A stretch of 64,000 nucleotides of DNA from Mesorhizobium_B sp035998495 (GCA_035998495.1 DASYHP010000036.1:6968-70967); one strand, 5' to 3'. Positions 41,673-50,495 are shown, counted from the stretch's first letter. Numbers and translations: made by a program. The notes: generated by a model from the sequence alone, not told the origin.

Positions 41673-42803
41673 TCAAACCCGCATGGGCATCAGGACGTAA
41701 AGCGCCAGATCGTCGCTCGCGTCGTGGATCAGCGTGGGCGAACCTGCGTCGGCCAGCATGAAGCGGGCCTCCGGGCCGGACAACTGGCCGGCCACGTCGA
41801 GCAGGTAGCGTGCGTTGAAGCCGATCTCGATCGGGTCGGCCGAATAGTCGGCGGCGAGCTCCTCCGTGGCCGAGCCGGAGTCCGGGTTGTTGACGGTCAG
41901 GACCACCTGCCCGTCGGCGATCGAGAGCTTCACCGCCCGCCCGCGCTCCGAGGAAATCGTGGACACGCGGTCCACGGCTTGGGCAAAACTTTGCCGGTCG
42001 ATCACGAGCTTCTTGTCGTTGGCCGTGGGGATCACGCGCTGGTAATCGGGGAAGGTGCCGTCGATCAGCTTGGAGGTGAGCACGATGCCGCCGATGGTGA
42101 AGCGGATCTTGGTTTCGGACAACTCCACGAGCACCGCGTCCTCGTCGCCGTCCAGAAGCTTCTGCAACTCGCCCACGGTCTTGCGCGGGATAATGATGCC
42201 GGGCATGCCTTCCGAACCCTGCGGCGCGTCGATCTCCGCGCGCGCGAGGCGGTGGCCGTCGGTCGCCACCGAGCGCAGCTTGAGCTTGCCCGCCGCCTCC
42301 AGCGCGTGGAGAAAGATGCCGTTGAGGTAGTAGCGCGTCTCCTCGGTGGAGATCGCGAACTGCGTCTTGTCGATGAGGCCTTTCAGAACCGGCGCGGGGA
42401 GGCGGAAGCTGTGGGTGAAGCTGCCGGCCGTGAGCTCGGGAAAATCCGACTGCGGCAGGCATTGCAGGCGGAAGGACGAGCGGCCAGCCGCCACCGTCAT
42501 GGCGTTGCCATCCTCGTCGAGGCGGAGCATGACCTCCGAGCCTTCGGGCAGCTTGCGCACGATGTCGTAGAGAAGATGCGCCGGCACGGTGGTGGCGCCG
42601 GGATGCTCCACGCGCGCAAGCGCAGCCTCGGTGATTTCGAGATCGAGATCGGTGGCCTTGAGGTCGAGCCCGCCGCCTGCGGTGTTGCCCGCCGCGTTCA
42701 AAAGCACGTTCGACAGGATGGGAATGGTGTTCCGGCGCTCGACCACGCGATGAACATGGTTGAGGGCCTTCAAGAGGTTGGAGCGTTCCAGAACGACGCG
42801 CAT
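41673..42803 (-). CDS. dnaN: DNA polymerase III beta sliding clamp
   Basis: The 376-residue sliding clamp that tethers DNA polymerase III. The ATG at 42803 gives the normal start MRVVLERSNLLKALNHVHRVV; a longer frame start is unlikely. Three clamp domains are discernible, and the C terminus ends with the usual YVLMPMRV. It is preceded by a 245-bp spacer from dnaA that contains several hairpins. Confidence 0.98.
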   Translation of the reverse strand: MRVVLERSNLLKALNHVHRVVERRNTIPILSNVLLNAAGNTAGGGLDLKATDLDLEITEAALARVEHPGATTVPAHLLYDIVRKLPEGSEVMLRLDEDGNAMTVAAGRSSFRLQCLPQSDFPELTAGSFTHSFRLPAPVLKGLIDKTQFAISTEETRYYLNGIFLHALEAAGKLKLRSVATDGHRLARAEIDAPQGSEGMPGIIIPRKTVGELQKLLDGDEDAVLVELSETKIRFTIGGIVLTSKLIDGTFPDYQRVIPTANDKKLVIDRQSFAQAVDRVSTISSERGRAVKLSIADGQVVLTVNNPDSGSATEELAADYSADPIEIGFNARYLLDVAGQLSGPEARFMLADAGSPTLIHDASDDLALYVLMPMRV

Positions 42804-43048
42804 GACAAAACTCGACCGTTGGCAGAGGGCCGGCCGGCGCAAAGACCAAGCGCCTGCTCAGCCGGCCCGGAAAATGGAATGAGCCGAAACTGCCAGCAAA
42901 AGCACCGGCATGGCAAGGGCGGCGCGCCGCCCTTGCGCCCAGAGCCGTTTCCACTCGCGCTGAATCGGTTCTGGTTCTTGCCTGAAAGGCAGGCTCAAGC
43001 ATCGCTAAGGGCTTGAGCGGTTCCGCTCACCGTGGAACCGCGCAGGCC
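42804..43048 (-). other. dnaA-dnaN spacer with three hairpins, including a 24-bp perfect palindrome
   Basis: The 245-bp spacer holds no gene. Reading along the plus strand it contains a 24-bp perfect palindrome at 42913-42936 (GCAAGGGCGGCG then its reverse complement), an 8-bp stem GCTCAAGC/GCTTGAGC at 42993-43018 with a 10-nt loop, and an 8-bp stem GCGGTTCC/GGAACCGC at 43017-43041. They may end the dnaA transcript or time dnaN expression. Confidence 0.6.
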
Positions 43049-44569
43049 TCAATCGCTGATCAGCCGTCTCAACAGCTCGATCTCCTGAGCGAGCGTGCCG
43101 TCCGTGCCGGCCAGTTCCTCGATCTTGCGGACGGCGTGAAGAACCGTGGTGTGGTCGCGCCCGCCGAAGCGGCGGCCGATCTCGGGCAAGGAGCGCGGCG
43201 TCATCACCTTGGCGAGATACATGGCGACCTGCCGGGGCTTCACCACCGCGCGGGTGCGGCGGTTTGACAGAAGCTCGGTCTTCGACACGTTGTAGTGCTT
43301 GGCCACCACCCGCTGGATGTCCTCGATGCGCACGCGCTTGGGCTCGCCGGCCCGGTACACATGCCCCAGGATCTCGTCGATCCGCTCAACCGTGAGATCG
43401 GGCTCGAAGGAGCGACGGAACAGCATCTGGTTGAAGGCGCCTTCCAGCTCGCGGCCGCTCCCTGTGACGCTGCGCGCGACATGTTCGAGCACACCCTCCG
43501 GCATCGTGACGCCCGGGTCCTGGGCGCGGGCCGCGGCCAGCCGCTGCTTGAGCATGGCGAGCCGCATGCCGTAGTCGGGCGCCGACATCTCCAGCGCCAC
43601 GCCGCCGTTCAGCCGCGAGCGCACGCGCGGCTCCAGGGACTCGAGCTCCGCCGGCGGCCGATCGGCCGCCACCACCACTTGGCGGGCGCTGTCGAGCAGC
43701 ATGTTCAGAAGGTGGCAGAACTCGTTCTGGATCGACTTGCCCTGCAGGAACTGCATGTCGTCGATGATGAGCAGGTCGATGTCGCGAAGCTGCTCCTTGA
43801 ATGTCAGCGCATTGTTGTCGCGGATCGCGGTGGCGAAGCGCCACATGAAGTATTCGGCCGTCAGATAAACAACCCGGGCGCGCGGATTCTCTGCAAGGGC
43901 ATGCGCGGCAACGGCCTGCAGGAGGTGCGTCTTGCCTAATCCCACGCTCGCGTGGAGAAAGAGGGGATTGAAGCGCACGGCGTTGGCCGCCTGCTCGGCC
44001 ACGGCGCGCGCGGCGGCAAAGGCCACCCGGTTGGACGGGCCCTCCACGAAGGAGGCGAAGGTATAACGGGCGTCCAAGGGCGAGCCCAGCACGCTTTGCC
44101 GCGCCTCCATCTCCGCGCCGCGCGGGGACGGCGCATCGATCTCCGCCGGCCGGGCCGACGTGGGGGGGCGAAGGGCTTGGGGACGCGGCGCGGTCGCCTG
44201 ATCCTCGCCGCCGCGCGGCGACCGGATCGCGCTGCGCACCACAAGCTCCACCTTGATGAGGTTGGGCTCTTCCTTTCGCCAAAGCTCGGTGATCAGGTCG
44301 AGATAATGATTGTTGATCCAGGAGCGGAGAAAGGCGGTCGGCACGGAGATGCGCACCACGCGCCCGGCCTCGTCGAGCTTCATGCGCCCGAACCAGGACG
44401 AGTACACTTCCTGTCCGAGGCGCGCCTTGAGTTGCGCCTTCACCCGCTCGAAAATCTCGTCATGAATTTGGGGAACGGCGGCCGCGGCATTCTCCGTCTC
44501 GGGACGGCCGCCAACCCAATCCCGGCCAGGCGCTTTCGCTGCATCGCGTTCGATCCGATTTTGCATCAT
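43049..44569 (-). CDS. dnaA: Chromosomal replication initiator protein DnaA
   Basis: A 506-residue DnaA, which binds DnaA boxes and unwinds oriC. Domain I spans about residues 25-115, a variable proline/arginine-rich linker follows, domain III has Walker A VGLGKTHLLQA and Walker B LLIIDDMQFLQG, and domain IV has the DNA-contacting GGRDHTTVLHAVRKIE. The double ATG at 44569/44566 with GGGGA upstream is taken as start; a longer open frame extends upstream but is unlike the family. The upstream 817-bp gap carries 14 GANTC sites. Confidence 0.97.
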   Translation of the reverse strand: MMQNRIERDAAKAPGRDWVGGRPETENAAAAVPQIHDEIFERVKAQLKARLGQEVYSSWFGRMKLDEAGRVVRISVPTAFLRSWINNHYLDLITELWRKEEPNLIKVELVVRSAIRSPRGGEDQATAPRPQALRPPTSARPAEIDAPSPRGAEMEARQSVLGSPLDARYTFASFVEGPSNRVAFAAARAVAEQAANAVRFNPLFLHASVGLGKTHLLQAVAAHALAENPRARVVYLTAEYFMWRFATAIRDNNALTFKEQLRDIDLLIIDDMQFLQGKSIQNEFCHLLNMLLDSARQVVVAADRPPAELESLEPRVRSRLNGGVALEMSAPDYGMRLAMLKQRLAAARAQDPGVTMPEGVLEHVARSVTGSGRELEGAFNQMLFRRSFEPDLTVERIDEILGHVYRAGEPKRVRIEDIQRVVAKHYNVSKTELLSNRRTRAVVKPRQVAMYLAKVMTPRSLPEIGRRFGGRDHTTVLHAVRKIEELAGTDGTLAQEIELLRRLISD

Positions 44570-45386
44570 ATGTCCCCGTATGCTCCCTGGCTCCTTCGGA
44601 ATGGAGCGGGCTCCCCACCTTGCCCGCTCCGTCCGACGACCGGGCTTTGCCGCCCGGCCTCTTCTTCCGTTCACCGGGCAAAGCGAGGCCTCCGGCGCGA
44701 GAAGAACGCCATCGGACCCGTCTGCCGGGCTCTGTTCCGTTTTTACGCGTCGAGAAGGCAAATCCGGACCACGCGCGGACGGCAACCATGCCCACGCTGA
44801 GCGTCGCAACCCTGTTCCGGATTTGGGGGTGCCGCCCCCGTTCTCGATGGGGCAAAGCTACGAAAAAGCCTGTGGACAGGGCAAGACCAGGATTCAGCAA
44901 TTTTTAAACAATTACCGCAAAGCTTCCTGCTCGCCGGCGGAGTCTTCGTGAGCCGGCAAGGCAAAGTGTTTGGGATTCAAGAATCTTTGGCGGAGTCTCC
45001 CGTCGGCGTTAACCATGGGCGGCTCGCCGAGAATCTTTTGCTTGACTCGGCCCACCCCTGCCAAGACTCCGGCCGGCAAAGAATGTTCTTCGATCAACCC
45101 CGCCCAAGCCGTTGATTCACCGCTGAATTTTCTGACTCTGCGGAATCGTCCAGCGCTAGGACGCGGGGGAAACTTGGCAAGAGGAGAGCGGCGGATTCTT
45201 TCAGCGGTCCTGCTTCGACGGAGCGCTGCGATCCTGCCGCCGCGTAAATGCCGGCCGGCGTGAGAAGCGGCCTTCCCACTTGGACCCTCGACTCCCAGGC
45301 ATGAGAATCGGACGCCCTGGCCCCGGCAGGGCGCATAAAAAAGCCCGGCACAGGGCCGGGCTTGGACGAGTTCGTTCGAGCGCCGC
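44570..45386. promoter_or_regulatory. dnaA upstream region: GANTC cluster, candidate oriC / cell-cycle promoter
   Basis: This 817-bp gap has no convincing gene. Between 44891 and 45309 it holds 14 GANTC sites, at 44891, 44940, 44974, 44981, 44993, 45031, 45044, 45065, 45114, 45134, 45143, 45194, 45290 and 45305. GANTC is the CcrM methylation site of alphaproteobacteria. The region also has the most AT-rich stretch nearby (around 44897-44916), a TGTGGACAG word at 44870-44878 that is a degenerate DnaA box, and TTAACCAT at 45009, which matches a CtrA half-site. None of the 14 sites falls in 44570-44890. Function inferred. Confidence 0.6.
45335..45363 (-). terminator. Intrinsic terminator of rpsT
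   Basis: On the minus strand AAGCCCGGC and GCCGGGCTT (45363-45355 and 45349-45341) form a perfect 9-bp stem with a 5-nt loop, followed by a run of Ts. It lies 23 bp after the rpsT stop and separates rpsT from dnaA transcription. Confidence 0.85.
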
Positions 45387-45653
45387 TCAGGCGTTGAGCG
45401 CGTTCACCCGTTGGGCGAGCCGCGACACTTTGCGCGACGCCGTATTCCTGTGAAGCACGCCCTTGGTGGCGGCGCGCATCAGTTCGGGTTGGGCGGCGAC
45501 CAGCGCGGCCTCGGCGGCTTGGCGGTCGCCGGAGGCCAGCGCCTCCTCGACCTTGCGGACGAATGTGCGGACGCGCGAGCGGCGCGATTTGTTGATGGCC
45601 GTGCGGCGGGCGATCTTGCGCGTTGCCTTCTTGGCCGAGGACGTGTTGGCCAT
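45387..45653 (-). CDS. rpsT: 30S ribosomal protein S20
   Basis: An 88-residue, lysine/arginine-rich S20 beginning MANTSSAKKATRKIARRTAIN and ending SRLAQRVNALNA, the family's usual length. It binds 16S rRNA early in 30S assembly. The gene has its own promoter (45775-45747) and a strong terminator. Its place upstream of dnaA is conserved in rhizobia and other alphaproteobacteria. Confidence 0.97.
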   Translation of the reverse strand: MANTSSAKKATRKIARRTAINKSRRSRVRTFVRKVEEALASGDRQAAEAALVAAQPELMRAATKGVLHRNTASRKVSRLAQRVNALNA

Positions 45654-45746
45654 GGATGTTCCTATCTCGGTGCTTCGCCCGGAAGATTGGCAGTCACGGG
45701 CGCAAAAACAAGGAGGGCGGCCCTGGGCCACCCCCGAATGCGCCGG

Positions 45747-45775
45747 CTTATAGGCAAGCCTGGCCGCCTCGTCAA
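45747..45775 (-). promoter_or_regulatory. Sigma70 promoter of rpsT
   Basis: Read on the minus strand, TTGACG (45775-45770) and TATAAG (45752-45747) are separated by exactly 17 bp, the best housekeeping promoter match seen in the window. It lies about 95 bp ahead of the rpsT start codon. Confidence 0.7.
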
Positions 45776-45845
45776 CCGCGGCGGTTGCGGATTCCACCCC
45801 TCTGGAACCCCGCCGAACCACTCGCCACGAGACGTGGATCCGAAT

Positions 45846-46736
45846 TCAGCGCTGGCAGGTCGGGCAGAAGAAGGTCGATCGGCCCCCTTGCACGATGCGG
45901 CGCACCACGCCGCGGCAGTCCTGCCGCATGCAGGGCTCTCCCTCGCGGTCGTAGACGCTGAAGCGGTGCTGGAACAGGCCGCTCGCGCCATCGGTCTGGA
46001 CATAATCGCGCAAGGATGATCCGCCGGATTGAATCGCGTCTGCGATCACGGAGCGCACGGCCTCCGCCAGCTTGTCCGCACGCGCGCTGCGGCCGTTGCG
46101 TCCCGCCAGGCTCCCCGCCTGCCGGCGCGGGCTAAGCCCCGCGCGCCACAGCGCCTCCGCCACATAGATGTTGCCGAGCCCCGCGATCAGCGTCTGATCG
46201 AGGAGCGCGGCCTTGAGCGGGGTTTTCCGGCCCCGGAACAGCTCGCCCAGGCGGCGACCGTCGAGCTCGTTGCCGGTGGGCTCGAGCCCAAGCCCATCCA
46301 GCATGGGATGGGCGCCGTTCTCGGCGAACAGCATGAAGCCGAAACGGCGCGGGTCGTTGAACACCACGCGCCAAAGGCGGCCGTCGGCGCCCTTCACGAC
46401 GAACAGCACATGGTCGTGCGCCTCGTCCTTGGAGCGGGGATGGTGGAAGAGGCCCGGCGACCGGCCCGCCGCCTCGTGCTCGCCGGACTCGATTCGGAAC
46501 GAGCCGGACATGCCGAGATGGGCGATCAGCGCCGGCCCCCGGTCGAACTCGACCACGAGATATTTCGCGCGCCGGCCGACGCTTGTGATGCGCCTGCCTT
46601 CGAGCCGCTCGGCGAAGTTTTCCGGGAAGGGAAAGCGCAGGTCGGGGCGCCTGAGCTCCACGCGGGTGATTTCAGCCCCCTCCAGAACCAGCTGAAGCCC
46701 GCGCCGCACGGTTTCGACCTCGGGCAACTCAGGCAT
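45846..46736 (-). CDS. mutM: Formamidopyrimidine-DNA glycosylase (Fpg/MutM)
   Basis: MutM removes 8-oxoguanine and formamidopyrimidines in base excision repair. The 296-residue protein starts MPELPEVETVRRGL, where the proline after Met becomes the catalytic nucleophile and the glutamate next to it takes part in catalysis. It ends in a C4 zinc finger, CMRQDC...FCPTCQR. Start at 46736 overlaps the deoB stop by 8 bp; longer starts would run inside deoB. Confidence 0.97.
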   Translation of the reverse strand: MPELPEVETVRRGLQLVLEGAEITRVELRRPDLRFPFPENFAERLEGRRITSVGRRAKYLVVEFDRGPALIAHLGMSGSFRIESGEHEAAGRSPGLFHHPRSKDEAHDHVLFVVKGADGRLWRVVFNDPRRFGFMLFAENGAHPMLDGLGLEPTGNELDGRRLGELFRGRKTPLKAALLDQTLIAGLGNIYVAEALWRAGLSPRRQAGSLAGRNGRSARADKLAEAVRSVIADAIQSGGSSLRDYVQTDGASGLFQHRFSVYDREGEPCMRQDCRGVVRRIVQGGRSTFFCPTCQR

Positions 46737-47970
46737 GGAAGCGGTCCAGGAAGGAGCGGCCATGCGGACCGGCCGGGAGGCCGAGATGGGCGGCCACGGT
46801 TTCGCCGATGTCGGCGAAGGTCGGGCGCAGACCCACATCCCCGCCCTTCGCGCGGGGCAAGAGGCCCAGGATCGGGACGCGCTCGCGGGTGTGGTCCGTG
46901 CCGCCCCAAGTCGGGTCGCAGCCGTGATCGGCGGTGAGCAGCAGCAGGTCGCCCGGTCGCAGCCGCTCCAAGGCCTCGGGCAGCCGCCGGTCGAAGGCTT
47001 CCAGCGCCGCGGCATAGCCCGCCGCGTCGCGGCGGTGGCCGAACAGCATGTCGAAATCCACGAAATTGCTGAACACGAGATCGCCGTCGCGCGCCTTCTC
47101 CAGCGCGTCGAGGCTTTCATTCATGACGCCGTCATTGTCCGGCGCCTTGCGCGTTTCGGTGACGCCCCGATGGGCGAAGATGTCGGCGACCTTGCCCACG
47201 GCGACCACGCGCCCGCCCGCGCCTGTCACGCGGTCGAGCAAAGTGGGTTCGGGCGGCGGCACGGCATAGTCCCGGCGGTTGGGCGTGCGGCGGAAGTCAT
47301 CGGGGCTTCGGCCGACGAAAGGCCGGGCGATCACGCGGCCGATATTGAGCCTGTCGCACAGTTTTCGCGCGAGGAGGCAGAGCGTGTAGAGGCGCTCCAG
47401 CCCGAACGCCTCCTCATGCGCGGCGATCTGCAGCACGGAATCGGCCGAGGTGTAGAGGATGGGCCTGCCCGTCCGGATGTGCTCGGCGCCGAGTTCGGCG
47501 ACGATCTCGGTGCCGGACGCATGCCGGTCGCCAAGGATGCCGGGCAGCTTCGCTTCCGCGATGAGCGCCTCGGTCAGCCAGGCGGGAAAGGCGGGAACGG
47601 TTTGGGGAAAATAGCCCCAGTCGAAAGGCACGGGCACGCCGGCGATCTCCCAATGGCCCGATGGGGTGTCCTTGCCGTTGGAGACTTCCTGCGCCGCGCC
47701 GTGAAACGCGCCGGCCAGCAGCTCCCTTTCGCCTCCGCTCCCGAAGGGGTCGCGGCCCGTGGCGAGCGCCGCCGCCTGGCCCAGGCCAAGCGATGCGAGA
47801 TGGGGCAGGCGCAGAGGCCCCGAGCGCAGATCCGGGCGGTCAGCCGCGCCTCTCGCGCAGGCTTCCGCGAGGTGGCCCAGCGTGTCGGCGCCGCTGTCGC
47901 CGAAGCGCGCGGCGTCAGGCGCGCCGCCGATGCCGACGGAGTCGAGAACGAAGAGAAACGCGCGCGCCAT
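46729..47970 (-). CDS. deoB: Phosphopentomutase
   Basis: A 413-residue manganese-dependent phosphopentomutase interconverting ribose- or deoxyribose-1- and 5-phosphates in nucleoside salvage. It begins MARAFLFVLDSVGIGGAPDA and has RFGDSGADTLGHLAE, GKDTPSGHWEIAGVP (phosphate-binding threonine) and LLLTADHGCDPTWGGTDHTRE (metal-binding). In rhizobia deoB often sits next to the tad locus, as here. It overlaps mutM by 8 bp. Confidence 0.96.
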   Translation of the reverse strand: MARAFLFVLDSVGIGGAPDAARFGDSGADTLGHLAEACARGAADRPDLRSGPLRLPHLASLGLGQAAALATGRDPFGSGGERELLAGAFHGAAQEVSNGKDTPSGHWEIAGVPVPFDWGYFPQTVPAFPAWLTEALIAEAKLPGILGDRHASGTEIVAELGAEHIRTGRPILYTSADSVLQIAAHEEAFGLERLYTLCLLARKLCDRLNIGRVIARPFVGRSPDDFRRTPNRRDYAVPPPEPTLLDRVTGAGGRVVAVGKVADIFAHRGVTETRKAPDNDGVMNESLDALEKARDGDLVFSNFVDFDMLFGHRRDAAGYAAALEAFDRRLPEALERLRPGDLLLLTADHGCDPTWGGTDHTRERVPILGLLPRAKGGDVGLRPTFADIGETVAAHLGLPAGPHGRSFLDRFHA

Positions 47971-48102
47971 TCACTGCCCGGCCTGGGAAACGGGATGCCC
48001 GCCCGCGCCGCGAAGGCGCATGGGCGGAAAGCCGAGACATAAGGGTTGCGGCGGCGAGGGGCAATCGGCGGCCCGTGGCGTCGGACCGCCGCGCTTGTTC
48101 GT

Positions 48103-48732
48103 TCAGCAATCCGCGCAGGGCACGGCGTCGCTCATGCGGGGACGCAGATAATAGGTGTCGCCCATCTGGATCTTGTCGAAGGCCGCCGTCAGCCCGAGCG
48201 TGGTCTTCTCGCTCGCCGTCCAGGTGACCACCGGCCTGTATTCCAGCGCGCTTTCCACACGCACCAGAAAGGTGCCCGCCACCTTGAGCTTGGCCGGCAC
48301 GTCCGTCAGCTCCGTTCCCTTGGCGATGCCCGCGGAATGGGCGCCGTCCTTGAGCTTGCGCGACCACACCACGGTGGCCTTGGGCGTCGCGTCGTTGCTC
48401 ATCTGGATGGCCGTGACCATGATCGCCGGCGCACTGCGATTGTAGGGCTGCAGCAGGGCCTCGCCGATATCCATCACGGCCTTGACCTCCGCCTGGGTGA
48501 TGGAGGATTGCTGCGTCACGAGGTCGGCCGTCATGGAGGCCACGCGGCTCACCTTTTTGCTGGTCTCGACCGCCTGGCTCACCTCCATGGTCACGAAGTA
48601 GAGCGACAACAAGAGCGGCACGAGGAGCGCGAACTCCACGGCGGCGACGCCGCGGCGGTCGGCGCGGAGCCGGTTCAGGCAGGAGCCGAGCCGGCACATG
48701 GCGATTCGAGGCGAACGCTGGACATCAGTCAT
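48103..48732 (-). CDS. TadE/TadG-like pilus assembly protein
   Basis: A 209-residue pseudopilin-like protein of the Tad pilus system. The segment RRGVAAVEFALLVPLLLSLYFVTMEVSQA (about residues 27-55) is the TadE-type N-terminal helix with a preceding glycine cleavage context; the rest is a periplasmic domain. These minor pseudopilins are processed by the prepilin peptidase and needed for Flp pilus formation. The start overlaps the upstream tadE-like stop by 8 bp. Confidence 0.85.
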   Translation of the reverse strand: MTDVQRSPRIAMCRLGSCLNRLRADRRGVAAVEFALLVPLLLSLYFVTMEVSQAVETSKKVSRVASMTADLVTQQSSITQAEVKAVMDIGEALLQPYNRSAPAIMVTAIQMSNDATPKATVVWSRKLKDGAHSAGIAKGTELTDVPAKLKVAGTFLVRVESALEYRPVVTWTASEKTTLGLTAAFDKIQMGDTYYLRPRMSDAVPCADC

Positions 48733-49291
48733 CGAAAGGCTCGTTCTGCCAGGTGACGGAGGCGAAGTGGAGCGTCTTGCCGTCCTTGAGGTTCGACATG
48801 GACTTGCGCATGAAATCGGTCATCACGGGCCATTTGTAGAACACGCGCAGCATGTTCTTGGTCATCGACTTGCCCGGCTTCACGGCGAAGCCGGTGGTGT
48901 CGATGTCGCCGTTGGCGACCTTGATGCGCTCCTTGGCGGCCAGGGCGAAAGTCGGAAACTCCCGGAGGTCCACCAAGATGTTGCTCTTGCAGTTCGAGGC
49001 GATGATCGAAAGCTCGCCGCAGATCAGCGTCTTCAGCTTGTCCTCGCTCATGTCGGCGGCCTTGATCTGGCCGGTGCGGAGCAGGCGCGCGACATCGTCG
49101 GTCGCGTTGGCCATCACCTGCTGGGACGCGAACGCGATGCAGGTCTCCAGAATGGCGAAGACCAGCATGCAGAAGGGAATCGCCAGAAGCGTGAACTCGA
49201 TGGCGACTGCGCCGCGTTTGTCGCGCCGGAAGCGCCAGGCGGGGCCGCGGCGCGGAGCCGGTGCGGCGAAGGTGTCGGTGTCCGACCTCAT
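48725..49291 (-). CDS. TadE-like pilus assembly protein
   Basis: A 188-residue protein with the TadE-type helix RRDKRGAVAIEFTLLAIPFCMLV (about residues 21-43) after a basic leader, followed by a periplasmic domain with a conserved pair of cysteines (TCIAF and NCKSN). Start at 49291 (MRSDTDTF) keeps the leader short, as expected. It is the first of a pair with the TadE/TadG-like gene, oriented opposite to the main tad operon. Confidence 0.85.
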   Translation of the reverse strand: MRSDTDTFAAPAPRRGPAWRFRRDKRGAVAIEFTLLAIPFCMLVFAILETCIAFASQQVMANATDDVARLLRTGQIKAADMSEDKLKTLICGELSIIASNCKSNILVDLREFPTFALAAKERIKVANGDIDTTGFAVKPGKSMTKNMLRVFYKWPVMTDFMRKSMSNLKDGKTLHFASVTWQNEPFDD

Positions 49292-49476
49292 GGAGCCATA
49301 AACCTCGGCAGTCGAAAGACGTCGATGCCCGAGAGTAGCCTCCACAGGTTGAGGCCTGGTTAGCGGGCCCAAGCGAATCGTCGCCATTCCCGCCGAATTT
49401 TTTTGCGGGCGCAGGACTCTCTTCGGCGACAGGCACGAGCTGCCCGAGCCACGAATGCGCTCGCGGCGCGCAACCG

Positions 49477-49908
49477 TCACTGGCCGGCGCTCATCTCCGC
49501 TTCGGACATCCGCTCAGCCTCGTTCTTGTATGAACTCTCGCAGAAGGGCGTGCAGGACAGCGTCTGCACCTGGGCGCGGCGATAGATGCGCACCGAACTG
49601 GCGTCGTGGCGGGACACGATCACCTGCTCGTCGATCACGGGCGCGCCTTCCGCGTCGAGAACCACGAGGTTGGTGACGCCGAACCCTTTGCCGGTCAGCA
49701 CGATCGTGTGGGCGTCCTGCACGGATGCGTCGGCGATCAGTGGGTTGCCGACCACGATGGTGTCGGCCGGTCGGGCAAGCTTGACGATCTTGGCCTGGTT
49801 CATGGACACGGCGATGCCGCCCTCCGCATGCGCGGGAACGCTGAGGCACGCGGCGGAGGCGAGCGCCGCGAGCGCCCAGGCGCATGCCGCCAGATGTTTC
49901 TCCGCCAT
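49477..49908 (-). CDS. Secreted pilus assembly N-terminal-domain protein (CpaC-N-like)
   Basis: A 143-residue exported protein (signal peptide residues 1-27, cleavage near PAHA-EGG). The mature part has IAVSMNQAKIVKLARPADTIVVGNPLIADASVQDAHTIVLTGKGFGVTNLVVLD, which matches the N-terminal domain of the CpaC/RcpA secretin at 52128 (LGLNKSVVIDLPADAYDILVANPAVADA). It has no secretin domain. Such stand-alone proteins occur in rhizobial tad loci; a role in secretin assembly is likely but unproven. It reads away from flp. Confidence 0.85.
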   Translation of the reverse strand: MAEKHLAACAWALAALASAACLSVPAHAEGGIAVSMNQAKIVKLARPADTIVVGNPLIADASVQDAHTIVLTGKGFGVTNLVVLDAEGAPVIDEQVIVSRHDASSVRIYRRAQVQTLSCTPFCESSYKNEAERMSEAEMSAGQ

Positions 49909-50251
49909 GGACTCTTCTCCCCGAACCGCTCGCGGACGTGATGCGTCCACTCTTTCGCAAAGGAGCATCGGCGGGAATGGTGAATGGGCGGTTAAGCCAT
50001 GCCTGAAATCCGCAGGGGCCGTCGTGACGCGGTTCCCCAGCGGAAATGCAGGGAATCTCAAGCAAACCTGGGCTCCGGCGCGGCAACTCGACCTCTCGGC
50101 GGCCCGGCAAATGGCGGCTCAGGCGCAAGGAAGCGGTAAGGGTGTTTCTTAAGCCGATCGCAAGGGCTCCCGTCTAATGTCCAACCATCCGATCGACGCG
50201 ACAGAATTGTTGACGGAAGTGCTGTAACAACTGGAGTCAAGGAGTTCTCCC
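49909..50251 (+). promoter_or_regulatory. Divergent control region between the CpaC-N-like gene and flp
   Basis: This 343-bp gap should hold promoters for flp and for the minus-strand CpaC-N-like gene. GGAGAAG precedes the minus-strand ATG and AAGGAG lies ten bases ahead of the flp ATG. A TTGACG at about 50211 is a possible -35, with no convincing -10. No gene or long repeat was seen. Confidence 0.4.
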
Positions 50252-50437
50252 ATGTCCAAGCTTTTCGCCCGTTTCGCCCAAGACGAGTCCGGCGCCACCG
50301 CCATTGAATACGGCCTGATCGCCGCCCTGATCGCGCTCGCCATCGTGGTCGGCGCTGGCCAGCTCGGCACCGCACTCGACACGAAGTTCAAGGCGATCGC
50401 CACCAAGGTGAGCGGTTCAGGCAACGGCAATCTCTAA
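50252..50437 (+). CDS. flp: Flp/Fap-type pilin
   Basis: The 61-residue major pilin of the Tad (Flp) pilus. After a short basic leader the prepilin peptidase site is expected at the glycine of DESG-ATAIEYG, with the required glutamate and tyrosine, and a hydrophobic helix LIAALIALAIVVGAGQLG follows. After cleavage the protein assembles into pili for surface attachment. It has a strong terminator right after it, so it can be made far in excess of the assembly proteins. Confidence 0.93.
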   Translation: MSKLFARFAQDESGATAIEYGLIAALIALAIVVGAGQLGTALDTKFKAIATKVSGSGNGNL

Positions 50438-50459
50438 GGCTGAGACGCTCGTCGCATTC

Positions 50460-50495
50460 AAGGGCCGCTCGTCAGGGCGGCCCTTTCTACTTTTG
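50460..50495 (+). terminator. Intrinsic terminator after flp
   Basis: AAGGGCCGC and GCGGCCCTT (50460-50468 and 50477-50485) form a 9-bp stem with an 8-nt loop, followed by T-rich TCTACTTTT. It separates the pilin gene from cpaA. Confidence 0.75.

Noticed and set aside
41157..43016. 619-residue plus-strand frame opposite recF and dnaN
   Set aside because: Shadow of two essential genes with clear signatures.
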